A DNA stretch of 64,000 nucleotides, from NCBI RefSeq assembly GCF_000315055.1, contig NZ_BAER01000127.1, positions 164,998 through 228,997 on the forward strand, in the 5' to 3' direction. Numbering within the stretch: the first letter of the stretch is position 1; every line of letters begins with the position of its first letter. Of the stretch, positions 27,611 to 35,947 are shown in pieces. The translations under genes and the position numbers were made by a program. The notes under the pieces were generated by a model. The model made no database searches and had not been told where the DNA came from. It saw nothing but the letters and a program-made list of their open reading frames with translations. The DNA is from Paraglaciecola polaris LMG 21857. GTDB taxonomy: Bacteria; Pseudomonadota; Gammaproteobacteria; Enterobacterales; Alteromonadaceae.

Positions 27611-28495
27611 TTAGGGTACCTGTCGCACGATAATAGGGGGCGAGCGGAATTTTTTGGCCAAAAAAACTAACAAGAAAGCACCAATATACATAGTCACACC
27701 ATATACACCAGGAGCGACGGCATAATCAGCGCGTTGTAAAAACGTGATCGCAATCAAGATCGCCATTGCTGAATTTTGTACCCCAACCTCAATACCCAGT
27801 GTGACGCAGTCCCGAGCAGAGAAACGAAATATCAAGCCTAATCCTATTCCCAGCAAAATTGCGACGAGATTTAAGGTTAACGCACTGGTGAAAACCGCTG
27901 AAAATGACGAAGCCAAAGTTGCCTTCTCTTGAATGACAATGGCAAGGATCATCAGCACTAAAAATGCGCTGGCTAAATGGCGGAAGAAGGGTTCACTGGA
28001 AATTGCCTTCTCAGCAAAGTAGTGGCGCAGTGTAATTCCTATGATGACCGGAATAAGGGTGATGAAAATCAATCCAATAGTGGTGCTCACTAATGAAAAT
28101 GATTGTTGCTCTTGTTGCCCAAACTGACTCACAGCAAATTGGATGATAAGGGGCGTTGTCAGCACACAGATAAGTGAGCTAATGGCGGTAAGGCTCACAG
28201 AAAGTGCCAGATTTGCACGTGCTAGCTGGCTAATGATATTCGAACTTGTGCCACCTGGGCAGGCTGCTAATATCATGATCCCAATCGCCAGATTAGAGGG
28301 TAACTCAAATACGAGCGCTAGAAAGTACGCCAGCAACGGCAGCAACATAAGTTGGCCAAATAAGCCGACAATTATCGGTAACGGGGCACGCCATAATTGC
28401 TGAAAATCCTGTTTAGTTAAACTTAGCCCCATGCCAAACATGATAAAAGCCAGTACCAAGGGGGCGATATATTGGGTTAAAAAAGATTCGGTCAT
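27611..28495 (-). CDS. BASS-family sodium-dependent transporter
   Basis: Inner-membrane carrier of 294 residues in the bile acid:sodium symporter family. About nine to ten hydrophobic segments are visible, with MFGMGLSLTKQDF near the start, AACPGGTSSNIISQLARANLALSVSLTAISS in the first half and LGIEVGVQNSAMAILIA in the second, the two crossover regions that hold Na+ and substrate in this family. Bacterial members carry bile acids, pyruvate-like keto acids or pantothenate-related compounds; the cargo here is not predictable. Separate from BenE by 146 bases with the palindromes described there. Confidence 0.9.
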   Translation of the reverse strand: MTESFLTQYIAPLVLAFIMFGMGLSLTKQDFQQLWRAPLPIIVGLFGQLMLLPLLAYFLALVFELPSNLAIGIMILAACPGGTSSNIISQLARANLALSVSLTAISSLICVLTTPLIIQFAVSQFGQQEQQSFSLVSTTIGLIFITLIPVIIGITLRHYFAEKAISSEPFFRHLASAFLVLMILAIVIQEKATLASSFSAVFTSALTLNLVAILLGIGLGLIFRFSARDCVTLGIEVGVQNSAMAILIAITFLQRADYAVAPGVYGVTMYIGAFLLVFLAKKFRSPPIIVRQVP

Positions 28496-28570
28496 TATTT
28501 TTATTATTCACTTTATTGGTTCAGCGCTAAGCGTCTATTTTTGAGAGGGAAAGTCGTATTGCTTATGACA

Positions 28571-29341
28571 TCACTGACCATTAAGTTCATTAGGCTCAAT
28601 TAGGCGGTAGAATTTACGCAACTTTGTCATCAAGGCTTGATTGTTGGAAATAAAGGTATTCAGCTGTTGAATTATATTGCCTTGGTGAATGGTTGCCAGA
28701 TGAAACGTAACAGGGCCGTGGGGCAACATTTTGGCTAATGTGATTACGCTTTTCTGTTGGGTTGATTGCCACAAGTGTTGAGCCACGTTGTATTCAATGT
28801 CAGCTCCATCAACTCGGCCTTTCAACACTAAATTAAGCGCGGCAATAGGGGTATTGACCTCGACTAAATTTAAGCGTTTTTGCGCAATGCGATCTAACCA
28901 ATGTACAGGCGTAAAACCATGGGGCACAACAAGAGAGCTAAATTTTCCAATGGGATCGAACTCATGTTTTTCTAATACTAGGGTTCCACTGATGGCAGTA
29001 ATCAGCGGTTGGCTGAGTATTTTTTGTGGCTCCACTTCGCTGGGCAAAGCGCGCCATCCTTTGTTGTCAGGATAAGCAAAATCAATGCTGGCATTGACTA
29101 AGGCTCGCTGCAAACGTTTGATGGGATAGGAACGATATTCAAAGTGGTAACCAGAGTGCTGGGCGAATGCTTGTAAAACTGCCCAAGCATAACCTTTGTC
29201 CCCTTCCCGGCCAAAATCATAATGGGGGTAATACGCAATATCTTGACTGCCAACAATATAGCTGTGCTTGGTGGCAGCCATGGTGGTGAGGCTAATGCCA
29301 GAAACTATAAAGAAAAGCCAAAGCCACTTTATTACATGCAT
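28571..29341 (-). CDS. Periplasmic solute-binding protein (SBP family 3-like)
   Basis: Exported protein of about 256 residues. A hydrophobic signal sequence ends near TMAA, followed by YIVGSQDIAYYPHYDF and the bilobed binding-protein pattern (GYAWAVLQAFAQHSGYHFEYRSYPIKRLQRAL, VNTPIAALNLVLKGRVDGADIE). It resembles the stand-alone family 3-type proteins common in Alteromonadales. No ABC permease or ATPase is adjacent, so it may act as a sensor input or orphan scavenger. The start is uncertain: a GTG 12 bases upstream is also in frame. Ligand unknown. Confidence 0.75.
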   Translation of the reverse strand: MHVIKWLWLFFIVSGISLTTMAATKHSYIVGSQDIAYYPHYDFGREGDKGYAWAVLQAFAQHSGYHFEYRSYPIKRLQRALVNASIDFAYPDNKGWRALPSEVEPQKILSQPLITAISGTLVLEKHEFDPIGKFSSLVVPHGFTPVHWLDRIAQKRLNLVEVNTPIAALNLVLKGRVDGADIEYNVAQHLWQSTQQKSVITLAKMLPHGPVTFHLATIHQGNIIQQLNTFISNNQALMTKLRKFYRLIEPNELNGQ

Positions 29342-29444
29342 AAGTATTAACACGCTACTTCGATTGAACTATGTGCTTTAGCATAGTTGAAAGTCGTGAG
29401 TTCGATGAAAATACCTTCTGTGCAGATAATTCTGAGCAGACAGT

Positions 29445-30194
29445 CTAGCTCATTTTAGCCAACAGGCGAAGCGGCGCAATTCGTGCAATGTAGCGAAACA
29501 GTGCCCAGGGCCAAGTCGGTACAAAACTGCTGGCGACTTCTTTCTCTATGGCTTTTACCATCGCCTTACAGCCGGTTTCTGTGTCAACGATGAAAGGCAC
29601 GGTTTTAACTTTTTCATTAATTTCACTTTGAATGAAACCTGGGTGAATTGTTGTAACTTTGATTGGGCTACCCAGTACATCAATACGAATGCCTTCCGTC
29701 ATTGAGGTCAGTGCGGCTTTTGTGGCGGCATAGACAGTCATAGCGCGACGCGCACCGCGCACTGCACTGACTGATGATATGGTAACTAGATGGCCTGCAT
29801 TTTGCGCCCGAAAAATCTCCATACTGGCTTCACATTGGGCAAGTGCTGAGACAAAGTTAGTGATTGCTGTTTGTTTGTTAGCATGAAAATAGCCTGTCCC
29901 AACCGATGCGCCTTTACCCATACCTGCATTGACAATCACCCTGTCTAGGCTGCCCATATCTTCGGCGAAACCTTTAATGACCTCAAACACTTGCGGGTGA
30001 TCATTCACATCTAGTGGCCGAATAAACACCTCAATGTTGGGGTTGATGGCCAGTAATTCGGCTTTTAATTCTGCCAATCGCTCTACACGTCTAGCGCATA
30101 AACCTAAGTTGCGACCCATTTTAGCAAACTCAATGGCCATCCCTTTGCCTAAGCCTGAGCTGGCGCCAGTGATTACAATATTTTTTCTTGTCAT
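29445..30194 (-). CDS. Short-chain dehydrogenase/reductase
   Basis: NAD(P)-dependent oxidoreductase of 249 residues with a classical SDR layout: TGASSGLGKG (dinucleotide loop, about 8-17), NAGMG in the middle, the catalytic Ser in TISSVSAV and the YAATK active-site pair near residue 155. The Arg pair LCARR after the second strand suggests NADP(H). It is the last gene of a four-gene operon with acyl-CoA dehydrogenase, APH-type kinase and histidine phosphatase, 17 bases after the phosphatase stop. In such a set it may oxidise or reduce a hydroxyacyl/ketoacyl-CoA, but this is inferred from context. Confidence 0.9.
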   Translation of the reverse strand: MTRKNIVITGASSGLGKGMAIEFAKMGRNLGLCARRVERLAELKAELLAINPNIEVFIRPLDVNDHPQVFEVIKGFAEDMGSLDRVIVNAGMGKGASVGTGYFHANKQTAITNFVSALAQCEASMEIFRAQNAGHLVTISSVSAVRGARRAMTVYAATKAALTSMTEGIRIDVLGSPIKVTTIHPGFIQSEINEKVKTVPFIVDTETGCKAMVKAIEKEVASSFVPTWPWALFRYIARIAPLRLLAKMS

Positions 30195-30211
30195 GGTGGC
30201 GTGTCTCTGTG

Positions 30212-30916
30212 TTATTTGTAAGTGATAAGACGACTATGATGCCCTTCAAACGCGCAATGTTCATTCAAAGTCGACAATATGTGCCCTTTACAGCCGAGTA
30301 TAATTTTACTTATCCCGCAATTGACCAGGGTCCAATTTAAATCCATTAATTTTCCAGCTGGAATCTGTAATAGCATCTGACTCAGTAACGCTATTGGCCC
30401 GCCGGAACTGAATACGGCTATATTTTTCCCATCGCCAGCTTGCTCGACCGTCGTTTGCAAAGCACGTTGAACGCGGGCTTGGTAGACGGTCCAAGATTCA
30501 TTATATTGCTCAGCGTGATCGTTTTTTATCCAGCGTGAAAATGCACTGTTCAGTAGATTTTGTAATGCGATATTGGGGTTTTTGTGCTGCATTAGGTGCT
30601 GTTTTACCCCGTTGGCACTGGCATAATCCGGATTAAGTTTGCTTAGAATATCTTGGTGGTCATACTCGTTCCAATCAGCATTGATTGTCATTTCGTTGCC
30701 AAGTGCTTCACCTATCTGCATGGCTTTTAAGCAACCTTCAGCCGTCTGCTGATGGCGCAACATACCACCCACAATAACTTTGTCGAATTGTATACCGCGA
30801 CGCAATAAGTCAGCGCCCAAATGGCTAGCTTGCTCTGTGCCAATAGTCGACAGACAATCATAGTCATCTTGGCCGAATGAAGCTTGACCATGCCGGATTA
30901 AATATATGCTGGCCAT
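30212..30916 (-). CDS. Histidine phosphatase (phosphoglycerate-mutase-like)
   Basis: Histidine-acid-type phosphatase of 234 residues. The catalytic RHG sits at the very start (MASIYLIRHGQASFG) and a second His lies in the CAFEGHHS end; a conserved Arg region QTAEG follows GGMLRHQ. I chose the ATG at 30916, which gives the family N-terminus and has AAAGGA upstream; a longer frame would overlap the kinase gene. It follows the kinase stop with one intervening base. In a pathway with a phosphorylated acyl-CoA intermediate, a phosphatase could remove stray phosphoesters, but the substrate is unknown. Confidence 0.88.
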   Translation of the reverse strand: MASIYLIRHGQASFGQDDYDCLSTIGTEQASHLGADLLRRGIQFDKVIVGGMLRHQQTAEGCLKAMQIGEALGNEMTINADWNEYDHQDILSKLNPDYASANGVKQHLMQHKNPNIALQNLLNSAFSRWIKNDHAEQYNESWTVYQARVQRALQTTVEQAGDGKNIAVFSSGGPIALLSQMLLQIPAGKLMDLNWTLVNCGISKIILGCKGHILSTLNEHCAFEGHHSRLITYK

Positions 30917-30917
30917 A

Positions 30918-32015
30918 CTAACGAGTTCCTTTAATGGCTTTTCGGCATTGCCACAGCAAATAATGCACAAAAAACCAGATATTTTTAAAGGCTGGATTAT
31001 TTGTTTGCTTATGGTGATAGCGATAATAAATTTGCTGGGCGATAGCGGCTAATCTAAAGAGGCCATAGACTTCATAAAAAGCAACATTATCAGCCTTAAA
31101 ACCGGTTTTATCCAGATAGTATGCAATCACTTCTTTACGGGTATACATGCCGTTCAAGTGGGTCGGTTGGCGACGTGTTGATTTTGCCAAGCGATCATCG
31201 TCTGCTTGCACCCAATAGGCTAAACTATTGCCTAAATCCATCAGAGGATCACCAAGGGTGGCCAATTCCCAGTCGAGTACGCCGATAATATGCGTTGGCT
31301 CGTGGGCATCTAGTACCAAGTTGTCAAAGCGAAAATCATTGTGGGTTAAGCAAATATGTTCATTGTCTGGCAAGTTGGCTTGCAACCAATCGCATATGTA
31401 ATTGGCTTTGGGAACATTCCACGTACGAGCTTTGTGATAGCGAGTTATCCAGCCATCGATTTGCCTTTGGGCATAACCGCTACCTTTTGCGATGTGACTC
31501 AGATCTGCAGCCTGATAATCAACTTTGTGTAACTCAATCAAACTGTCTAATGCGTTCTCGCATAAAGTACGAGTATCCTGGGTTGATAGCGGTAAATCTC
31601 TAGGCATGTTTTTACGCGGAATAATGCCATTGAACTTCTCCATGATGTAAAATTCAGCGCCTATTACGCCTTTATCCTCGCAGTGAGCAAGCATCTCAGG
31701 CACATATTTATATACCGGTTTTAAGGCTGCTTGCAGGCGATACTCCCGGCCCATATCATGGGCACCCTTAGCTTTGGTGCCTGCTGGACCTCGGCGTAAA
31801 ATGACTTCATTATCGGGGCTGGTCGCCTCGTTAAATGTGAGGCAGTACGTCCAATTGGACGCACCTCCGGCATATTGAGTGACTTTTGGTGTACCGTTTA
31901 AATGGGGAAGTTGACTGTTAAGCCAAGGTAATAAGGAGGCTACATCTAGCTCCTCACCTTGGCGCACATGACCAGCTTCATCAACAACGGTTTGCCCATC
32001 GGTAAGCTGACTCAT
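30918..32015 (-). CDS. APH-type phosphotransferase (acyl-CoA kinase-like)
   Basis: Kinase-fold protein of 365 residues in the aminoglycoside-phosphotransferase superfamily. The catalytic loop is CLTHNDFRFDNLVL (HxD...N) and the metal-binding loop is VLDWELATLGDPLMDLG. The N-lobe has VTQYAGGASNWTY and VILRRGP. This form pairs with acyl-CoA dehydrogenases in bacteria and is fused to them in eukaryotic ACAD10/11; characterised relatives such as LvaA act in phosphorylation of 4-hydroxyacyl-CoA. Antibiotic resistance is unlikely given the context. It starts one base after the acyl-CoA dehydrogenase stop, so the two are translationally linked. Confidence 0.88.
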   Translation of the reverse strand: MSQLTDGQTVVDEAGHVRQGEELDVASLLPWLNSQLPHLNGTPKVTQYAGGASNWTYCLTFNEATSPDNEVILRRGPAGTKAKGAHDMGREYRLQAALKPVYKYVPEMLAHCEDKGVIGAEFYIMEKFNGIIPRKNMPRDLPLSTQDTRTLCENALDSLIELHKVDYQAADLSHIAKGSGYAQRQIDGWITRYHKARTWNVPKANYICDWLQANLPDNEHICLTHNDFRFDNLVLDAHEPTHIIGVLDWELATLGDPLMDLGNSLAYWVQADDDRLAKSTRRQPTHLNGMYTRKEVIAYYLDKTGFKADNVAFYEVYGLFRLAAIAQQIYYRYHHKQTNNPAFKNIWFFVHYLLWQCRKAIKGTR

Positions 32016-32016
32016 G

Positions 32017-33237
32017 TTATTGATATTTCTTCAGTTCAAGGCGTGTCACCATACCCATATGCACTTCATCTGGGCCATCGGCTAAGCGCAGCGCTCTAGC
32101 ACCAGCGGCGAATCGTGCGAGTGGGAAGTCACTACTCATCCCCGCACCACCATGCAACTGTACCGCCATATCCACTACGTCTTGTAGCATTTTAGGCACG
32201 GCAACTTTAATTGCAGAAATTTCGGTCATGGCATTTTTTACGCCTACTTCGTCGATTTTCCACGCAGCGTGCAGCGTCATTAGACGTGCTTGATGAATGG
32301 CAATACGTGCCTGAGCGATTCGTTCGCCATTACCGCCTAGTTTTATGAGCGGTCTGCCAAATGCGGTACGGCTTAAGCTGCGTTTCATCGCCAGTTCTAG
32401 TGCTTTTTCAGCCGCGCCAATAGAACGCATGCAATGATGGATCCGACCCGGCCCTAAACGACCTTGGGCGATAGCGAAGCCTTTGCCTAAACCGACCAAT
32501 AAGTTCTCTTTCGGTACGCGTACGTTGGTGAAATGCATTTCACCGTGACCCGATGGCGCATCAAAGTCGCCGTAGGCACTAAGCATACGTTTAATTTCGA
32601 TCCCTGGGGTATCGAGCGGCACAATCACCATGCTGTGCTGGCTGTGTTTGTCATTTTCAGGATTGGATAAAGCCATGAAAATCGTTATTTTTGCATTAGG
32701 ATGACCTAAGCCCGTAGACCACCATTTTTTGCCATTTAATACCAACTCATCACCGTCTTGTTCGACGGTGGCCTGCATGTTTGTCGCATCAGAGGAGGCT
32801 ACGTCAGGCTCGGTCATACCAAATACCGAGCGTATTTCGCCGGCGAGTAACGGTTTAAGCCATTTTTCTTGTTGTTGCTCGTTACCAAAGTGGTAAAGCA
32901 CTTCCATATTGCCTGTATCAGGGGCATTACAGTTGAATATTTCAGAGGCGAATAATACTCGACCCATTTCTTCAGCCAATGGAGCGTATTCTAGGGTCGT
33001 TAACCCTTTGCCTAGTTTGTCGTCGGGCAGGAATAAGTTCCATAAGCCTGCTGCTTGGGCTTTCTTTTTTAACGGCTCAATAAATGGATGCATCTGCCAC
33101 TTCGTCCAGTCACCGGTAGGGTTAAGCTCTTCCGTCTCACGGTAAATTTGCTCTTCCACTGGATATACGTGTTCATCCATAAACGCTTTAACGCGTGCAA
33201 TGTAATCTTGAGTTTTTTGGCTATGAGCAAAATCCAT
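32017..33237 (-). CDS. Acyl-CoA dehydrogenase (ACAD10/11-like)
   Basis: FAD enzyme of 406 residues with the N-terminal helical, middle beta and C-terminal helical domains. Motifs are FGMTEPDVASSDATNM (flavin and acyl contacts), KWWSTGLGHPNAKI, GRIHHCMRSIGAAEKAL and VQLHGGAGMSSDFPLARFAAGARALRLADGPDEVH. The GPDEVH ending is typical of the ACAD10/11 branch, whose members work with an APH-type kinase on 4-hydroxyacyl-CoAs. First gene of the four-gene operon, divergent from a LysR gene with a clear operator in between. Substrate chain length cannot be read from the sequence. Confidence 0.93.
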   Translation of the reverse strand: MDFAHSQKTQDYIARVKAFMDEHVYPVEEQIYRETEELNPTGDWTKWQMHPFIEPLKKKAQAAGLWNLFLPDDKLGKGLTTLEYAPLAEEMGRVLFASEIFNCNAPDTGNMEVLYHFGNEQQQEKWLKPLLAGEIRSVFGMTEPDVASSDATNMQATVEQDGDELVLNGKKWWSTGLGHPNAKITIFMALSNPENDKHSQHSMVIVPLDTPGIEIKRMLSAYGDFDAPSGHGEMHFTNVRVPKENLLVGLGKGFAIAQGRLGPGRIHHCMRSIGAAEKALELAMKRSLSRTAFGRPLIKLGGNGERIAQARIAIHQARLMTLHAAWKIDEVGVKNAMTEISAIKVAVPKMLQDVVDMAVQLHGGAGMSSDFPLARFAAGARALRLADGPDEVHMGMVTRLELKKYQ

Positions 33238-33335
33238 AATTTTCCCTTACTGTTGGTTAATGACGGTTCGTTAATGTGTCATCAGCATAGCGTCATTATT
33301 AAATTGAATGAAATGAAAAATAGTGCAGGTATACT

Positions 33336-33350
33336 ATGAATTAAATTCAT
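33336..33350. promoter_or_regulatory. LysR-type operator between the LysR gene and the acyl-CoA dehydrogenase operon
   Basis: ATGAATT-A-AATTCAT is a perfect 7-1-7 palindrome that contains the LysR consensus T-N11-A (T33337 to A33349). It lies 17 bases before the GTG chosen for the LysR gene and 98 bases before the acyl-CoA dehydrogenase start, the usual place for joint autorepression and activation of a divergent operon. Confidence 0.72.
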
Positions 33351-33367
33351 TGCTGTGGGGCGCAACT

Positions 33368-34276
33368 GTGGCAGATATACATGCTCTTAAAAAGCTCGAC
33401 CTAAATTTGCTTAAAGTCTTTGAAAGTCTGTACCTTGAACAAAATATGACGCGCACCGCAGAAGCACTGCATATCACGCCATCAGCGGTCAGTCATGGAA
33501 TTAAACGTTTGCGGGATTGCTTGGGTGACCCGTTGTTTCAACGCAGTAATAACCGCATGTTACCCACTCCCGCCTGTCAGCGCATGGCGCCACTTATTAT
33601 CGATAATCTCACGCGCTTGCGGCAGATCATGCAACATTGGGGTGAGTTTCAACCCTTGACCAGTGAACACCATTTCAGAATCGGGATGCATTACGCACTC
33701 GAACCCAGTATTTTCCCCGCGTTAACGACTCGTCTTGCCCAGTTAGCACCCAAGGTGACGTTTTCTAGTGTTAAGGTTGACCGGGTTACTTTGACTCGGG
33801 ATCTAAGTGCCGGGCATATGGATTTAGCATTAGATGTTGCGCTACCAATTAAAGCGCCTGTGTTGCACCAGAAACTGATTGATGATGAGTTTTGTGTGTT
33901 AATACGTAAAACTCATCCTTTGTGTAACGGAATGAATAAAGAGGCTTATTTTGCGGCTGGCCATATTGGGGTGTCTAATCGGTCAAGTGGAGCATCGGCA
34001 GAAGATCTGTTGTTCCAACAGCAGGGGTTATCGCGCAAGGTGGTGATTCGATGTCAGAATTATTATTCCGCTAAGAGCATGGTGGCTAATTCAGATTATT
34101 TACTGACAGTTCCTCGCATGCTGGCTGAGCATTTACGTCAAGACGAGGTAGCATTACTTGATCTGCCGCTAAAAATAGCACCGATTTCTACTCATCTTTA
34201 TTGGCATAAAAATACAGAACAAGACTCTGCATTAACGTGGTTAAGAGCGATTTTTGAAGGGATTTTTGTGAATTAA
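33368..34276 (+). CDS. LysR-family transcriptional regulator
   Basis: Regulator of about 302 residues. The N-terminal winged helix is LDLNLLKVFESLYLEQNMTRTAEALHITPSAVSHGIKRLRDCLGDPLFQR (about 8-60), then a linker helix and the effector domain with FRIGMHYALEPSIFPALTTRL and LIRKTHPLCNG. It resembles the NodD/PcpR-like group by its KLDLNLL start. I use the GTG at 33368 because an earlier GTG at 33323 would place the perfect LysR palindrome inside the coding region. It is divergent from the acyl-CoA dehydrogenase operon, its probable target. Confidence 0.9.
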   Translation: MADIHALKKLDLNLLKVFESLYLEQNMTRTAEALHITPSAVSHGIKRLRDCLGDPLFQRSNNRMLPTPACQRMAPLIIDNLTRLRQIMQHWGEFQPLTSEHHFRIGMHYALEPSIFPALTTRLAQLAPKVTFSSVKVDRVTLTRDLSAGHMDLALDVALPIKAPVLHQKLIDDEFCVLIRKTHPLCNGMNKEAYFAAGHIGVSNRSSGASAEDLLFQQQGLSRKVVIRCQNYYSAKSMVANSDYLLTVPRMLAEHLRQDEVALLDLPLKIAPISTHLYWHKNTEQDSALTWLRAIFEGIFVN

Positions 34277-34286
34277 GGAACATATG

Positions 34287-34315
34287 TGGCTCGCCATTTT
34301 AGATATAGCGAGCCA
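34287..34315. terminator. Hairpin between convergent LysR and amt genes
   Basis: A perfect 8-bp stem TGGCTCGC / GCGAGCCA with a 13-nt loop lies between two converging stops. No T-run follows on either strand, so termination would be weak or Rho-assisted. Confidence 0.4.
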
Positions 34316-34329
34316 GATTGCTTGGGGGA

Positions 34330-35538
34330 TTAATCGTGATTAATAGAGCCGATACGATGGGTCGTCAAATCAGCGCCGTTATATTCTTCTTCTTCGGTTA
34401 AACGTAAACCCATGGTCTTATTGAGTACGCCGTAAACAATGACACCGCCAATCAAAGCCACTGAAATACCGCCAAGGGTACCTATAAGTTGTGCTACTAA
34501 GCTTACTCCGCCTAAGCCACCCATATTCTCGCTACCAAAAATACCTGCTGCAATACCGCCCCATGCACCACATAAACCATGTAGTGGCCACACACCTAAA
34601 ACGTCATCCAGTTTTTTGCTGCGTTGAATGAGGGTAAACAGAGTCACAAACAGCCAACCTGCGACAACGCCAATAACCAGTGCGCCAATAGGGTGCACAA
34701 TATCTGAGCCCGCACAGATAGCGACTAAGCCAGCAAGGGGACCATTGTGGACAAAGCCGGGGTCATTTTTGCCGAATAACCAAGCGGCAATAATACCGCC
34801 TGCCATGGCCATAAGTGAATTCATGGCCACCAAACCACTGATACCGTCAAGCGTTTGCGCCGACATTACGTTAAAGCCAAACCAGCCAATGCATAAAATC
34901 CATGTACCCAAGGCTAGAAAGGGAATATTTGATGGAGCAAAAGCGATTAACTTTTTATCTTTCACTCGGCCATTACGTAGCCCTAAAAAAAATACCGCCA
35001 CTAAGGCCAACCATCCACCGACGGCATGCACCACGACTGATCCAGCAAAATCATGGAATTGTGAACCTGTGGTTTGCTCTATCCAGTCCTGTACGCCGTA
35101 ATTGCCATTCCATACCACGCCTTCAAAAAAGGGATAAATTAACGCGACAATAATCGCTGAAGCTAACAAGAAGGGATTAAACTTGGCCCGCTCCGCAATA
35201 CCGCCTGAGATAATTGCTGGGATCGCGGCGGCGAACGTCATCAAGAAGAAAAACTTGACCAAGTCATAACCGTTATTAGCAGTTAATTCTCTCGCACTAC
35301 TGTAAAACGTGGTGTCGTAGGCAATCCAGTAACCGATAAAAAAGTAAGCAATACAGGATACGCCAAAATCGGTGATGATCTTAACCAAGGCATTAACCTG
35401 ATTTTTGTGGCGAACGGTGCCCACTTCTAAAAATGCGAAGCCAGCATGCATGGCAAAAACCATGATTGCGCCGATAAGTAAAAAGTAGGTATTAGAACTT
35501 TGCACCAATAACTCGGTGGCGCTAGTGACATCTTGCAT
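34330..35538 (-). CDS. amt: Ammonium transporter (Amt/MEP/Rh family)
   Basis: Inner-membrane ammonium channel of 402 residues with about eleven membrane helices. Hallmarks are MVFAMHAGFAFLEVGTVRHKN near the start, DFAGSVVVHAVGGWLALV (pore His of the first twin) and WPLHGLCGAWGGIAAGIF (second His region). The N-terminus begins directly in helix 1, without the cleaved signal seen in E. coli AmtB. The cytoplasmic tail is short and acidic (LTEEEEYNGADLTTHRIGSINHD). No glnK gene is adjacent, unlike the common glnK-amtB pair. Two inverted repeats lie in the upstream leader. Confidence 0.94.
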   Translation of the reverse strand: MQDVTSATELLVQSSNTYFLLIGAIMVFAMHAGFAFLEVGTVRHKNQVNALVKIITDFGVSCIAYFFIGYWIAYDTTFYSSARELTANNGYDLVKFFFLMTFAAAIPAIISGGIAERAKFNPFLLASAIIVALIYPFFEGVVWNGNYGVQDWIEQTTGSQFHDFAGSVVVHAVGGWLALVAVFFLGLRNGRVKDKKLIAFAPSNIPFLALGTWILCIGWFGFNVMSAQTLDGISGLVAMNSLMAMAGGIIAAWLFGKNDPGFVHNGPLAGLVAICAGSDIVHPIGALVIGVVAGWLFVTLFTLIQRSKKLDDVLGVWPLHGLCGAWGGIAAGIFGSENMGGLGGVSLVAQLIGTLGGISVALIGGVIVYGVLNKTMGLRLTEEEEYNGADLTTHRIGSINHD

Positions 35539-35575
35539 GTGATATATCTCTGTGTGACAGGTTAAATGTTACAGC

Positions 35576-35600
35576 AAGGTAAAAGTGTTGGTTTTACCTT
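35576..35600 (-). promoter_or_regulatory. Inverted repeat in the amt upstream leader
   Basis: AAGGTAAAA (35576-35584) and TTTTACCTT (35592-35600) form a perfect 9-bp stem with a 7-nt loop, about 40 bases before the amt start. It could be an RNA leader hairpin or a binding palindrome. Confidence 0.45.
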
Positions 35601-35918
35601 TTATTGCGACTGCTCTTATTGTGTTGTTTATACGTTACCTAAAAAAGCCTGTACTATTGTTTCAGGCCTTGCTGTGGCGGAATGATACCCCGCGTCAGTG
35701 AAAGATTGCGTACCTCATATAGAACTAAAATATATAGCTCATACGTATTTAACATCGAGTGTAAAACTAAAGGCTAGTTGTTAAATTTTGCCCCTGTGTC
35801 TTACTAAAGGTATGCATGAAATTTGCTCAGGATGGCCTGAATGCTCATAGGATGTCATTCGAAAGTCTGATTTTCGATACCTTACATCCTCACCCTAAAT
35901 AATGCCTATAGATTAAGA

Positions 35919-35935
35919 TAAGTGACTATCACTTA
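35919..35935 (+). promoter_or_regulatory. Palindrome before the subtilase gene
   Basis: TAAGTGA-CTA-TCACTTA is a perfect 7-3-7 inverted repeat ending 12 bases before the ATG and just before the GAGAG ribosome site. A bound repressor, or a hairpin in the mRNA, would block expression. Confidence 0.5.
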
Positions 35936-35947
35936 GCGAGAGATATC

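Larger units (their letters stand above)
35539..35947. other. Divergent intergenic region, amt to subtilase
   Basis: About 410 bases with no gene. It holds an amt-leader inverted repeat (35576-35600), a weaker GCCTG/CAGGC stem with a run of T on the minus strand (35641-35667), and a palindrome next to the subtilase ribosome site (35919-35935). I see no sigma-54 promoter for amt. Confidence 0.55.

Noticed and set aside
30918..32015. Aminoglycoside resistance gene
   Set aside because: The kinase fold is shared, but the operon context and ACAD10/11-type pairing point to acyl-CoA metabolism.
34628..35101. 157-codon open frame opposite amt
   Set aside because: It lies wholly antisense to a well-supported membrane protein and has a Pro/Thr-rich, non-protein-like composition.
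35601..35760. Sigma-54 promoter for amt
   Set aside because: No GG-N10-GC element in the right orientation could be found.
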